Positions 1 to 8,181 of a stretch of DNA of 64,000 nucleotides are shown piece by piece. The translations under genes and the position numbers were made by a program. The notes beneath the pieces are model-generated. The model did no database searches. It was not told where the DNA came from and saw nothing but the letters and a program-made list of their open reading frames with translations. This stretch comes from Mycobacterium sp. JS623 (GTDB lineage: Bacteria > Actinomycetota > Actinomycetes > Mycobacteriales > Mycobacteriaceae): positions 2,046,001 to 2,110,000 of the forward strand of contig NC_019966.1 in the NCBI RefSeq assembly GCF_000328565.1, read 5' to 3'. Positions within the stretch are counted from its first letter, which is position 1. The number at the start of each line of letters is the position of its first letter.

Positions 1-1101
1 AAAGTAGCCGCCGGACTGATCCCACATGCCCACGAACGCCAGCCCGGGCAGGTCGGGATGAAACGTGCAGCGGTCCGCGTCCAGGTGCACCGCATCGAGG
101 TCAACAATCGCGCGGATGTCCTCGTCCAGAAACGGCAAGTGCAGGTCGAACCCGGTGCCGAAGACGATTGCGTCGAATTCCTCGGATGTCCCGTCGGATA
201 ACCTCACGGCCCTGTTCTCAACGGCGGCCAGCCACGGTCGGATGGTGATCAGTCCTTCCGCCACCAAGGGCAGGTAATGCTGGGACAGCGTAACGCCCGC
301 GGCGAAAAGGGACGGGTCGGGAGCGGGCGCACCGTACTGCTCGGGGCTGCCGCCCGCCTCGAGCACGATCTCCTTTAGCTGCCGGTCGATCTCCGCTGCC
401 GGCAGGTGCTCGCTCGCGATGGCCCCGTATCGCGTGAACATCCGGTGGTCGGAGGGGACTCCCGAGGAAAACTTCGGCAACACATACCGCTGTCGTCGCT
501 GGGTCACCACGACGCGAGCCGCCCCGAGCTGGGCGAGTTCGGAGGCGATTTCCATCGCGCTGATAGCGCCGCCAGCCACCAGCACTCGCTTGCCGCGGTA
601 CGGCGCCGGCCCGCGGTACTGGTACGTCGAGCTGACGCCTGCCGAGCCGGTGAACGTGTCAAGGCCGGGAACCGTCGGGACAGAGGGGGATTGGAACCTG
701 CCTGTCGCCACCACCACGCGGTCGAAGTGCTCCGTCGCGCCCGGATGACGCACCAGCCACCCGGTGTCGCTTCGGCTGAGCAGCTCAACGCGACTGCAGA
801 GCCGGATGCGTGAGGCGAGGTCGAAGGCCTCGGCATACCGATGCAGGTAGTCGAGGACGCCGCGGCCTGACGGGTAGACGACGTCGCTGTCGTGATCGAG
901 ATCGCTGAAGGCCGTCAGGATTCGGCTGGTGTTGGTGTGCATCGTCGGCCACACTCCGCTGCGGCCGTCCAGCCCGGTCCACTGACCGCCCAGCATCGGT
1001 GCCTGTTCGAAGATCGTCGGCTCAAATCCCTGGGACAACAGCCAGCGCGCCGCCACCAGACCACCCGGCCCGGCACCGATCACGGCGACGCTTCCCGTCA
1101 T
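1..1101 (-). CDS. Flavin-containing monooxygenase, C-terminus cut by window edge
   Basis: NAD(P)H- and FAD-dependent monooxygenase of the FMO/Baeyer-Villiger group, a soluble enzyme that inserts one oxygen into a ketone or soft nucleophile. Reading from the ATG at 1101 the frame is open for 367 codons to the window edge. Residues 5-15 hold the FAD GxGxxG fold (VIGAGPGGL), residues 131-134 an ATG motif, and residues 172-186 the second nucleotide fold (VAGGAISAMEIA), preceded by an FMO-like stretch YRGPAPYRGKRV. The second fold has GGAIS in place of the usual GxGxS. It is divergent from the LLM oxidoreductase 47 bp away, so both may share control. The substrate cannot be told. Confidence 0.85.
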   Translation of the reverse strand, partial: MTGSVAVIGAGPGGLVAARWLLSQGFEPTIFEQAPMLGGQWTGLDGRSGVWPTMHTNTSRILTAFSDLDHDSDVVYPSGRGVLDYLHRYAEAFDLASRIRLCSRVELLSRSDTGWLVRHPGATEHFDRVVVATGRFQSPSVPTVPGLDTFTGSAGVSSTYQYRGPAPYRGKRVLVAGGAISAMEIASELAQLGAARVVVTQRRQRYVLPKFSSGVPSDHRMFTRYGAIASEHLPAAEIDRQLKEIVLEAGGSPEQYGAPAPDPSLFAAGVTLSQHYLPLVAEGLITIRPWLAAVENRAVRLSDGTSEEFDAIVFGTGFDLHLPFLDEDIRAIVDLDAVHLDADRCTFHPDLPGLAFVGMWDQSGGYF

Positions 1102-1148
1102 CGGCGAACTGTCCCACACCAACTGGTGACCCCGTGCGAAAGTGAGTC

Positions 1149-2312
1149 ATGGCCAGGTTGAGGTTCGGATACTTCATTGCACCGTTCCACCGCGCGGGCA
1201 CCAACCCGACGTTGGCGTTGCAGCGTGACCTCGAATTCGCCGAGCATCTGGACGCGCTCGGCTTCGACGAAGTCTGGTACGGCGAACATCATTCGGCGGG
1301 CAGCGAGATCATCAGCTCACCGGAGATCTTCATCGCCGCAGCAGCCGAACGGGCGAAGCGAATCCGCTTTGGCACCGGCGTTATCTCGCTCGCCTATCAC
1401 AACCCGCTCTGGGTGGCCGACCGGCTGATGCTGCTCGATCACCTCACCCATGGCCGCATCATCGGCGGTATGGGGCCGGGCTCATTGCCGAGCGACAGCG
1501 CGATGATCGGCCTTACGCCCACCGACACTCGCGAACTGCTGGAGACGAACCTCGACATCGTCGTCCGACTGTTGGCGGGGGAGACCGTGTCGGCGAAAAC
1601 CCCCACGCACGAACTGATTGATGCGCGCCTGCAACTCGCGTCGTATTCCGACGGCGGCATTCCGCTGGCCGTGGCGGCGGTGGCCTCGCCGACGGGTGCG
1701 CGACTTGCGGGCAAGCACGGCATTGGCTTGCTGTCGATCGGCGCCACTCTGGTTGTCGAGGGTTTCGATGCGCTCGCATTTCACTGGGGCATCGCCGAAG
1801 AGCGGGCGGTCACGTTCGGAACGACGGTCGACCGCAACAACTGGACGCTGGTCGGCCCGATGCACATCGCCGAGACCGAAGAGCAGGCCCGCGCCGACGT
1901 GAGGTTCGGGATCGAACCGTGGTTCCGGTATTTCCAGAAGGTCGCCGCGTTCCCGCAGATGACCATGCCGGGAGATCAGGTCGACGAGATGGTCGACGTC
2001 ATCAACGGCGCGGGCGCAGGCGTGATCGGCACGCCAGAACATGCGCGCGCCCAGGTGCAGAGGCTGTGGGATCAGTCCGGGGGGTTCGGCTGCTTCCTGC
2101 AGATGGGCCATGAGTGGGCGAACCCGGCGGCGACGAAGCGGTCTGCCGAACTGTTCGCCGCCGAGGTGATCCCACATTTCCAGGGTCAGGCGCAGCCGAC
2201 GCTGGACGCCGCGGCGCGTGCGAGCGAGGTCCGCGACGACCTCGCGCAGACCCAGCTTCAGGCGATCGACCACATGTCGAAGAAGTATCAGGCCGAAGTC
2301 GACTCGAAGTGA
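1149..2312 (+). CDS. LLM class flavin-dependent oxidoreductase (luciferase-like)
   Basis: Luciferase-like TIM-barrel monooxygenase of 387 residues, of the bacterial luciferase alpha-chain type, which uses reduced FMN (or F420) to oxidise an aldehyde, alkane or terpenoid-like substrate. The N-terminus (RFGYFIAPFH), the EVWYGEHH block near residue 45 and the GRIIGGMGPG block near residue 115 are family hallmarks. The length is normal. It starts at the ATG at 1149 with a weak GTGAG ribosome site. The divergent FMO suggests a small oxygenase unit. Which flavin it uses cannot be read from the sequence. Confidence 0.85.
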   Translation: MARLRFGYFIAPFHRAGTNPTLALQRDLEFAEHLDALGFDEVWYGEHHSAGSEIISSPEIFIAAAAERAKRIRFGTGVISLAYHNPLWVADRLMLLDHLTHGRIIGGMGPGSLPSDSAMIGLTPTDTRELLETNLDIVVRLLAGETVSAKTPTHELIDARLQLASYSDGGIPLAVAAVASPTGARLAGKHGIGLLSIGATLVVEGFDALAFHWGIAEERAVTFGTTVDRNNWTLVGPMHIAETEEQARADVRFGIEPWFRYFQKVAAFPQMTMPGDQVDEMVDVINGAGAGVIGTPEHARAQVQRLWDQSGGFGCFLQMGHEWANPAATKRSAELFAAEVIPHFQGQAQPTLDAAARASEVRDDLAQTQLQAIDHMSKKYQAEVDSK

Positions 2313-2321
2313 GCTTCGACG

Positions 2322-2453
2322 TTAGTGATTGGCCGCCGCGATCATGTCGAGAATCTGTCTCGGGCCCAGCGGCGAACCGGAGACCCGTACGCCGAGGGGC
2401 GCCAGCGTGTCGGCAACAGCGTTGACGACCGCGGCAGCGACGCTGGTTAGTTC
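2322..2453 (-). pseudogene. Stump of a xanthine dehydrogenase/CoxL-type molybdenum subunit
   Basis: About 43 in-frame codons ending in TAA at 2322 read as the C-terminal tail of an aldehyde-oxidase/CO-dehydrogenase large subunit: VAAAVVNAVADTLAPLGV, then SPLGPRQILDMI, close to the conserved tail NAVxDALAPxGVxxxxxPLTPxxI. Similarity stops where the EamA gene begins (2452), so the rest of the ~750-residue protein is gone. I read it as a gene end left by a recombination that placed the EamA gene here. The call rests on my memory of the family tail. Confidence 0.5.
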
Positions 2454-3345
2454 ACCGCGGCGCCGCCGTCGCCTCAGTCACGACGTCGGGTTCCTGTTCC
2501 GGGTGTCGCCGCGTGGCAAAGACGCAACCCGTCATGATGAGGGCCAAAGCGGCCAGGTTCCACGCCGTCAGCGGCTCGTGCAACACGATGACTCCGGCGG
2601 CTAAGGCCACCGCCGGGTTGATGTAGGTGAACACGAGCGCCCGCGCGGCACCCACCTCGCGGATGAGCGCGAAGAACACGATGAACGCCAACGCGGTGCA
2701 GATGATTGCCAGTCCGCCGAGCGCCAAAAGCACTCGGGTAGACGGCATTTCGTCGGGCCAGGTGGCCGCGGCGGGCGCGGCGTACACCAGCGCCGCGAAG
2801 CCGAGACACACGGCGGTCATTGGCAGGGCAGGTACGTCGGCGAGGTACCGCGCGGCGATCAGCGGGGCGATCGCGTAGCACGTCGCCACCATCAACACCT
2901 CGATGATCGGCCACGTGCTCCCACCGATATGCGGGCCGGCCAGCACGGCCACCCCGGAGATGCCGACTGCCAGGCCGATGATGCGTTTGTAGCCCAACCG
3001 CTCACCGCCGGTGAGGCGGTCGAGGACCGCGGCAACGATGGGCGATGCGGCGATGAGCAGACCGGTCATCGAACTGGTCAGATGGCGTTCGGCATCCGAG
3101 AGCAGCCACCACGCGGCGATGATCTCGAAGAACGCGAAGCCAAGCAGGGCCTTCCAGTGGTTGCGCACGATCGTCACGGTCTGTCGGGAGAAGGCCATCG
3201 GGAGCAGGACGGCGGCGCCGACGGCGGTGCGGGCGAGGACCAGAACGGGGACCGATACGCCTTCTACGGCCACCTTGATCATCAGGTAGGGGATGCCCCA
3301 GATGATGCTCATCGCGAGGAACAGGAGCCATCCGCGCGACGTCAC
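2452..3345 (-). CDS. EamA/DMT-family transporter
   Basis: Inner-membrane exporter of the drug/metabolite transporter superfamily, 297 residues with about ten hydrophobic segments in two EamA repeats. The N-terminus (RGWLLFLAMSIIWGIPYL) and the mid-protein RLGYKRIIGLAVGISGVAVL block are typical. The substrate is unknown; family members export amino acids or metabolites. The GTG at 3345 is preceded by TAGGGT and six bases, which fits a leaderless start; the next in-frame ATG is codon 12. The 3' end abuts the molybdenum-enzyme stump, so the gene looks like a replacement at this spot. Confidence 0.85.
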   Translation of the reverse strand: MTSRGWLLFLAMSIIWGIPYLMIKVAVEGVSVPVLVLARTAVGAAVLLPMAFSRQTVTIVRNHWKALLGFAFFEIIAAWWLLSDAERHLTSSMTGLLIAASPIVAAVLDRLTGGERLGYKRIIGLAVGISGVAVLAGPHIGGSTWPIIEVLMVATCYAIAPLIAARYLADVPALPMTAVCLGFAALVYAAPAAATWPDEMPSTRVLLALGGLAIICTALAFIVFFALIREVGAARALVFTYINPAVALAAGVIVLHEPLTAWNLAALALIMTGCVFATRRHPEQEPDVVTEATAAPR

Positions 3346-3424
3346 CTCCCTACCCTACGAAACATGGACAAGCGAATTTTCGGGTGACGGCCGCGATGAC
3401 CACGGCAGGCGTCGAGCCGAACAT

Positions 3425-3595
3425 CAAATCCTCATCTCCGATGCGAAGACCGCGGCCGCGGCCGCCGCACAGCTGGGCTGCGAGGTCGGATATCCGGTCA
3501 TCTGGACCGCTGCAGGCGCCGTCGACTCGGTGATGTCGATGACCTACGAACAGCGGCTGGTGCTCACCGACAGCAAGGCGATGCCGGTGCGCTAG
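3425..3595 (+). pseudogene. Possible gene remnant, unrecognised
   Basis: This stretch reads like the coding end of a protein, with alanine-rich codons, GYPVIWTAAGAVDSVMSMTY and TAG at 3593, and strongly GC-biased third positions. No convincing start lies in frame, because the sequence before it overlaps the 5' side of the EamA gene. It may be the tail of a gene lost in the same event that left the stump at 2322. I do not recognise the family. Between 3596 and 3739 I see nothing. Confidence 0.3.
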
Positions 3596-3739
3596 GACGC
3601 ACTCCGTAATCGCGTGCGAAGCACCGGCTCGCCGTCACGAGATTGCAGTTGTCGCGAGAAAGTGCGAGTGAGGACCGCAGTAAGTGCAACGTCGCGAAAC
3701 TGAATGGCCGCCACCGGCATTCGAAGAGGTGTAAGTCGC

Positions 3740-4849
3740 TTAGCGCTTCGTCAGCTCTGCGTATCGTGTGACGTGGTAGTCCGTCGAGCCGAATTCGTAC
3801 TGTAAAGCGGTGAGCCGCTTGAAGTAATGGCCGATCGCCAGCTCCTCGGTCATGCCCATTCCGCCGTGCAGTTGTACGGCCTGCTGGCCCACAAACCGGG
3901 CAGCCCGGCCGATCGTCGCCTTGGCAGCCGAGACCGCGCGTGCGCGCTCGTCGGGTGAGGCCTCGAGGTTGAGTACCGCAAGGTACACCGCGGCGACTGC
4001 CTGCTCGACTTCCATGAACATGTCGACCATCCGGTGTTGTAGCACCTGGAAGCTTCCGATCGGCTGGCCGAACTGCTGTCGCTGTTTGCAGTATTCGACG
4101 GTGTCGGCCAACACCTTTCGCATGCAGCCGACCGCCTCGGCGCAAACCGCCGCCGCGCCCTCGTCCCTTGCTTGGGCCAGCGACGGCCACGCCTGACCCT
4201 CCTCGCCGAGCAGAACCGCTGCTACGTCATCGAACTGAAGATCGGCGGCACGCCGGTCATCGACGGTTCGGTAGTGATGAGCCTCGATTGACGACCAATC
4301 GGCGTCGACCAAGAACAGTGACAAGCCGCCGGGCGTGCGTGCGGTGACCAGAAGGTGCGTCGCCAAAGGTGCGCTCATCGCGACGATCTTGCTTCCACGC
4401 AAAACCCAAGCGTCACCCGCCCGTTCGGCGACCGTCGTCACGTCCTGCCAATGCTCACCTGAGCCAGGTTCAGCAGCCACCAATGCCACGATCGCGGTGC
4501 CTGCCACCACCTTCTCCAACAGCGCCGCGGCCGCCGGGTGCCTGGCTCGCTGCAACAGGCCACCGCACACCACCACCGTGTCGACGTACGGTTCGATCAC
4601 CAGCGCGTGGCCGAGCGCCTCGGCGATCACCATGACTTCGACTGGGCCACCGCCGATTCCACCGATATCCTCGGGAAGCGCAGCCCCGAGGATACCGAGT
4701 TCTTCGGCGAAGCCGCGCCAGATGTCGGGCTGCCAGCCTGCCCCCGTTTTCGCGGCGGCGCGACTCTTTTCCAGGTTATACCTAGTCGACAGGAACCTAC
4801 CGAGCCCGTCGCGCAGCAGTTCTTGTTCCTTGCTCAGATTGAAGTCCAT
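3740..4849 (-). CDS. Acyl-CoA dehydrogenase, partner subunit
   Basis: FadE-type acyl-CoA dehydrogenase of 369 residues. The start is the ATG at 4849, whose A is shared with the TGA of the upstream dehydrogenase (TGATG), so the two are translationally coupled. The C-terminal part keeps QLHGGMGMTEELAIGHYFKR, but where active subunits carry the base in EGTxEI this one reads EFGSTDYHV, with no glutamate. Mycobacterial side-chain dehydrogenases such as ChsE1-ChsE2 (FadE28-FadE29) are heterotetramers of one catalytic and one non-catalytic chain, and this pair fits that model. The substrate is unknown, probably a branched or cyclic acyl-CoA. Confidence 0.9.
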   Translation of the reverse strand: MDFNLSKEQELLRDGLGRFLSTRYNLEKSRAAAKTGAGWQPDIWRGFAEELGILGAALPEDIGGIGGGPVEVMVIAEALGHALVIEPYVDTVVVCGGLLQRARHPAAAALLEKVVAGTAIVALVAAEPGSGEHWQDVTTVAERAGDAWVLRGSKIVAMSAPLATHLLVTARTPGGLSLFLVDADWSSIEAHHYRTVDDRRAADLQFDDVAAVLLGEEGQAWPSLAQARDEGAAAVCAEAVGCMRKVLADTVEYCKQRQQFGQPIGSFQVLQHRMVDMFMEVEQAVAAVYLAVLNLEASPDERARAVSAAKATIGRAARFVGQQAVQLHGGMGMTEELAIGHYFKRLTALQYEFGSTDYHVTRYAELTKR

Positions 4850-6081
4850 CACAACCCCAGAGCCGCTTTGGCGAGAATGTTTCGCTGAATCTCGTTGCTG
4901 CCGGCGTAGATTGAGCCGGCCCTGTCGTTGAAGTAGCGCAGTGGGGCGACCGCCTGCCATGCCTCGCCGCTGACGTAACCATCCGGTGGCGGCTCGTAGT
5001 CAGACACCGGCCCACCCGGGTAGGTCGCGTGCGGTTGATAGACCCGTCCGCGCGGACCGGCGGCTTCCATCGCCAATTCGGTGAGTGACTGGCTTAGCTC
5101 GGTCGCCAGCACCTTGAGCATCGATGCACCCGGCCCGGGGTGACCGCCGCCGGCAAGTGCGGCCAGCACCCGATACTCGAGGATCTCGAGAACCTCGGTG
5201 CGGATCCGCGCATCGGCGAGCTTACGTGCGAACGCCGGATCGTCGAGCAGTCTGCCGCCGCCCGGTGCGGGCTGATCGGCTGCCACCGTCGTGATCTCTT
5301 CTGCCATCACCTGCAGCGCGGGCGAGGCTGCGCCACCGCCCCGTTCGAACTCGAGCAGATACTTCGCGACGGTCCACCCATCATCGATTTGACCGAGCAC
5401 ATTGGCCTTGGGCACCCGCACCTCATCGAAGAAGACCTGGTTCTGGATCTCCTCACCCGATGTCATCACCAGCGGTCGGATCTGGATGCCCGGCGTGGTC
5501 ATATCGATCAGCACGAAGGTGATGCCCTGCTGCTTTTTCCGCGTCTTCGAGGTGCGAACAAGGGCGAACATCCAATTCGCTTCGCCTGCATGCGTCGTCC
5601 AGATCTTGCTGCCGGTGCACACGAGGTGATCACCATCGTCGACCGCCGCCATCGTCAACGCCGCAAGATCCGAGCCCGCCTCGGGTTCGGAGTAGCCCTG
5701 ACAGAAGAACACCTCGCCGGTGAGAATCCGCGGCAGGAAGAAGTCCTTCTGCACGTCGGTGCCGAATTTGATGATCGCGTGGGCAACCATCCGGATACCC
5801 ATCGGCGACAGCGAGGGCGCTCCGGCCAACTGGGACTCACGGCTGAAGATGTAGTGCTGCGTCAGGCTCCACTCACAGCCGCCATGCTCGACCGGCCACG
5901 CCGGCGCGGCCCAACCGCGCTCGTGCAGGATCCGCTGCCACTCCATGCTCGCCTCGTGGTCGGCGTAAACGCTGGTCATCAGGCGTCCGGCCTGCCGGAG
6001 TTCGGGCGTCAGCTTTTCGGCCAGGAACGCGCGCACTTCATCGCGGAAGTCCAAGTCGGCAGGTGACCAGGCCAAGTCCAT
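4849..6081 (-). CDS. Acyl-CoA dehydrogenase, probable catalytic subunit
   Basis: FadE-type acyl-CoA dehydrogenase, 410 residues, oxidising acyl-CoA to 2-enoyl-CoA with FAD. Motifs in order: SEPEAGSDLAAL for FAD/substrate binding, the KIWTTHAGEANWMFALVRT strand, and the C-terminal YAGSNEIQRNILAKAALGL, whose glutamate is the likely base. The ATG at 6081 is preceded by TACTCT six bases upstream, a good leaderless start. It is the first gene of a two-gene operon with the partner subunit. Confidence 0.92.
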   Translation of the reverse strand: MDLAWSPADLDFRDEVRAFLAEKLTPELRQAGRLMTSVYADHEASMEWQRILHERGWAAPAWPVEHGGCEWSLTQHYIFSRESQLAGAPSLSPMGIRMVAHAIIKFGTDVQKDFFLPRILTGEVFFCQGYSEPEAGSDLAALTMAAVDDGDHLVCTGSKIWTTHAGEANWMFALVRTSKTRKKQQGITFVLIDMTTPGIQIRPLVMTSGEEIQNQVFFDEVRVPKANVLGQIDDGWTVAKYLLEFERGGGAASPALQVMAEEITTVAADQPAPGGGRLLDDPAFARKLADARIRTEVLEILEYRVLAALAGGGHPGPGASMLKVLATELSQSLTELAMEAAGPRGRVYQPHATYPGGPVSDYEPPPDGYVSGEAWQAVAPLRYFNDRAGSIYAGSNEIQRNILAKAALGL

Positions 6082-6087
6082 TCGGAC

Positions 6088-6093
6088 AGAGTA
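6088..6093 (-). promoter_or_regulatory. -10 element of the dehydrogenase pair (leaderless)
   Basis: On the minus strand TACTCT (the mycobacterial TANNNT form) is followed by six bases and the ATG at 6081, so transcription probably starts at the initiation codon. No clear -35 is seen. The AT-rich stretch 6094-6140 contains TTAGTTAAG and TTAAGTTAA, possible regulator contacts. Confidence 0.45.
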
Positions 6094-6146
6094 AACCTAG
6101 TTAGTTAAGTGGGCAAACTCCGGGAGCCAGTTAAGTTAATCGTCGT

Positions 6147-6256
6147 TCAGGTGTTGCGTCCGGTGAGCGCGTCGCGCATCCGATCGATGAGGCCGACGCC
6201 CGGGCCCAGGATCTTGTTGGCCGGTGGGCGGTCGGGTGTTGGTGTGCGGTGGTCAT
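6147..6256 (-). pseudogene. Possible small peptide gene with a frame break
   Basis: On the minus strand a strong GGAGGAGGAG is followed by an ATG at 6256, but that frame soon loses protein character. The +1-shifted frame reads RPPANKILGPGVGLIDRMRDALTG and ends in TGA at 6147, which looks like a genuine peptide end. One lost or gained base near 6225-6250 would join them into a ~35-residue peptide. I do not recognise it. Confidence 0.25.
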
Positions 6257-6360
6257 GGCTCCTCCTCCATTCGTGGTTGCGAGCTACCCGGGATGAAGGC
6301 GCTTAACCGCTGGGCAGGTTCACGGTGACGGGGCACGGCGCAACGGCCATAATCGGGGGC

Positions 6361-6762
6361 GTGGAGCGGCGACGAGACGGCAAGGAACGCCAGGATCCAA
6401 TGGCCCTTCTCAAGGAGCTCCCGGCTCTGGTCGTGCTGGAACGCTTTCCGGTGCCGGTGCTTGCGATCGACGAGGAGGGCACCATTCTGTTCGCGAATGC
6501 GGCCTTCGGCGAGATGCTCGGCTACCCACCCGATGTGGTCAAGGCGTTGAAGTTCCGGCAGATCTTCCACACCCTGCCCGCCGACGAATCCGCTGTTTCA
6601 GTTGTGCGTGCCCACGCGGAGTTGATTGTCGAGCTCGTGCACCAGGACGGCTCGATAGTCCGCGCCCGGATGAGCAAGTCAGCGTTGCTTCGCGGAGATG
6701 ATCCCGTGGCGTTGGCCACGTTCCAGGATCTGACGGAACGTCTGTGGGTCGAGGAGCTGTAG
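6361..6762 (+). CDS. Single PAS-domain protein
   Basis: Small soluble sensor of about 133 residues made of one PAS domain (FPVPVLAIDEEGTILFANAAF, then the GYPPDVVKAL helix and the LATFQDLTERLWVEEL end strand). There is no kinase, GGDEF or HTH output, so it must act through a partner or as a small-molecule binder. The GTG at 6361 sits seven bases after CATAAT (6348-6353), suggesting a leaderless start; an ATG at 6400 is an alternative. Its stop codon directly abuts that of the convergent TetR gene. Confidence 0.75.
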   Translation: MERRRDGKERQDPMALLKELPALVVLERFPVPVLAIDEEGTILFANAAFGEMLGYPPDVVKALKFRQIFHTLPADESAVSVVRAHAELIVELVHQDGSIVRARMSKSALLRGDDPVALATFQDLTERLWVEEL

Positions 6763-7422
6763 TCACTCGGCCAACGGCGCAGGGGAGTGCCGCATCGACT
6801 CGCGCGCCAGAAACTCCTCGAAGTACGCCCGCGACTCCTGGCTGACGATCGCCGGCAGCAGCACCTGCCACGCCCGCGCCACGCGCTGCAGCACGTCGGC
6901 ACCCGCGGTCGTCGCGCTCGCGAGCAATTCCGTGCCCAGCATCGAGCCGACGATGGTCTCACCCACCGCCCGCGCGTCGAGCTCACCGCGAACGTCGCCC
7001 TCGTCCATCGCTTGACGGGTACGCTCCGTCATCTCCGCCGTCCAACCGTCGTATGTGCGTGCGGCCACGTCGTTGAACTCGCCGAAGGCCCGCAAGAGTT
7101 GCGTTCCGCTGCGGGCGATCTGGTCGGTCATCATCAGGTCCGCGACCACGAAGATCCCGTGGATGATGCCTTCCAGTGCCGGCGCGGAGGAGCCGGAGAT
7201 GCTTCGGAATGCCTCAGCGAGGCGTGCGCTGCCCTCTTCGATGATCGCGGTCGCCAGCGATTCCTTTGAATCGAAGTGGTAATAAAGGGCGCCTTTCGTC
7301 ATCTCGGCGCGTTCGATGATGTCGCCCAATCCGGTAGCCGGATAACCGATTTCGTTGAACAGTTCGACGGCAGACGTGATGATCTTCCTGCGCGTAACCT
7401 CGGATCGCGCTTGGCGCACCAT
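6763..7422 (-). CDS. TetR regulator, ScbR/gamma-butyrolactone-receptor type
   Basis: TetR-family repressor of 219 residues. The N-terminal HTH (residues ~10-55) reads RRKIITSAVELFNEIGYPAT...MTKGALYYHFDSKESLA. The ligand domain, with the conserved tryptophan in RVARAWQVLLPAI, matches the autoregulator-receptor group (ScbR, ArpA, BarA) known from streptomycetes. A second gene of the same type lies immediately upstream. A short palindrome lies 15 nt before the start. In this group the ligand is a butyrolactone or butenolide; none of its synthesis genes (AfsA type) is in the window, so the ligand is unknown. Confidence 0.85.
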   Translation of the reverse strand: MVRQARSEVTRRKIITSAVELFNEIGYPATGLGDIIERAEMTKGALYYHFDSKESLATAIIEEGSARLAEAFRSISGSSAPALEGIIHGIFVVADLMMTDQIARSGTQLLRAFGEFNDVAARTYDGWTAEMTERTRQAMDEGDVRGELDARAVGETIVGSMLGTELLASATTAGADVLQRVARAWQVLLPAIVSQESRAYFEEFLARESMRHSPAPLAE

Positions 7423-7436
7423 CGTCCGAGTACCTC

Positions 7437-7447
7437 CGGAAGTTCCG
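7437..7447. promoter_or_regulatory. Short palindrome before the first ScbR-type TetR
   Basis: CGGAAGTTCCG, a perfect 5+1+5 palindrome 15 nt upstream of the ATG at 7422. It shares the TTCCG/CGGAA arms with the palindrome before the second TetR, although the arm order is inverted. It may be an autoregulatory operator. Confidence 0.35.
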
Positions 7448-7485
7448 TTGGCCTATCCAGGGTGGGCTACGGCCTGCGGGGCATC

Positions 7486-8166
7486 CTAACCTAAACCATC
7501 CGCTGCAAGCGGTGTCGCCTTCTTTTGTGCTACGGCGGTGCGTCGCTTGATGAACTGATTGAGATAGTCGATCCGGTCAGGTTTGACGAAACCGGGTAGC
7601 GCTAACTTCCAGACGTTCTCGAGGTCATGTAGAAATTGCTCGGGCTCAGCGAGATTGCTTGTCTGACGCAGACCGAGGTACATCGACACCAACAGCGTTG
7701 CGATGCCCCGCGGATCGCGGTCGGCGATGATGTCGCCGTCTTTGACGGCTTTTCCGGCGATCGCGGCGAACGCATCTACCCACTGGCCCAGCACATCTGC
7801 CTGCAGGCCGTCGGTGCGGCCAATGGACTCAAGCAGATTCAAGCCCGCTCGGGCGATCTCGTCACCGATGTCTTCGACGGCGACCAGGTACACGATGTCG
7901 ATGAGTGTCTCCAGCCCTGACAGCTTGCGCGCCAGCAGTTCGTCGACCGACGCAGACGCCAACACAAACCGGTGCTCGATGATTGCCGCCGCCAGTGCGT
8001 GCTTGGACCGGAAGTGGAAATACATCGCACCCTTGGTGACTTCCGCGTCCGCCAGAATGTCGTCGAGGCTGACCAAGCTGTACGACCGGCGCGCGAACTG
8101 GCGCGACGCCGCGCGGAGAATCTGTTGCCGCGTGGTGTCCGCTCGTCGGTCGAGCTGTTCGGTCAC
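7486..8166 (-). CDS. TetR regulator, second ScbR-type paralogue
   Basis: TetR-family repressor of 226 residues, paralogue of the gene just downstream on the same strand. The HTH reads SLVSLDDILADAEVTKGAMYFHFRSKHALA, followed by an all-helical ligand domain (HDLENVWKLALPGFV holds the conserved tryptophan). The GTG at 8166 has GAGG seven bases upstream, inside a 15-bp palindrome. Tandem receptor-like repressors often form a hierarchy (real receptor and pseudo-receptor) in streptomycetes; that is an analogy only. The 63 nt between the two genes leave room for a separate promoter. Confidence 0.85.
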   Translation of the reverse strand: MTEQLDRRADTTRQQILRAASRQFARRSYSLVSLDDILADAEVTKGAMYFHFRSKHALAAAIIEHRFVLASASVDELLARKLSGLETLIDIVYLVAVEDIGDEIARAGLNLLESIGRTDGLQADVLGQWVDAFAAIAGKAVKDGDIIADRDPRGIATLLVSMYLGLRQTSNLAEPEQFLHDLENVWKLALPGFVKPDRIDYLNQFIKRRTAVAQKKATPLAADGLG

Positions 8167-8181
8167 TTCCGAACCTCGGAA
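8167..8181. promoter_or_regulatory. Perfect palindrome over the ribosome site of the second TetR
   Basis: TTCCGA-ACC-TCGGAA, six-base perfect arms, begins one base before the GTG start at 8166 and covers the GAGG ribosome site. It is a likely autoregulatory operator; it could also act in the mRNA as a small hairpin. Confidence 0.5.
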
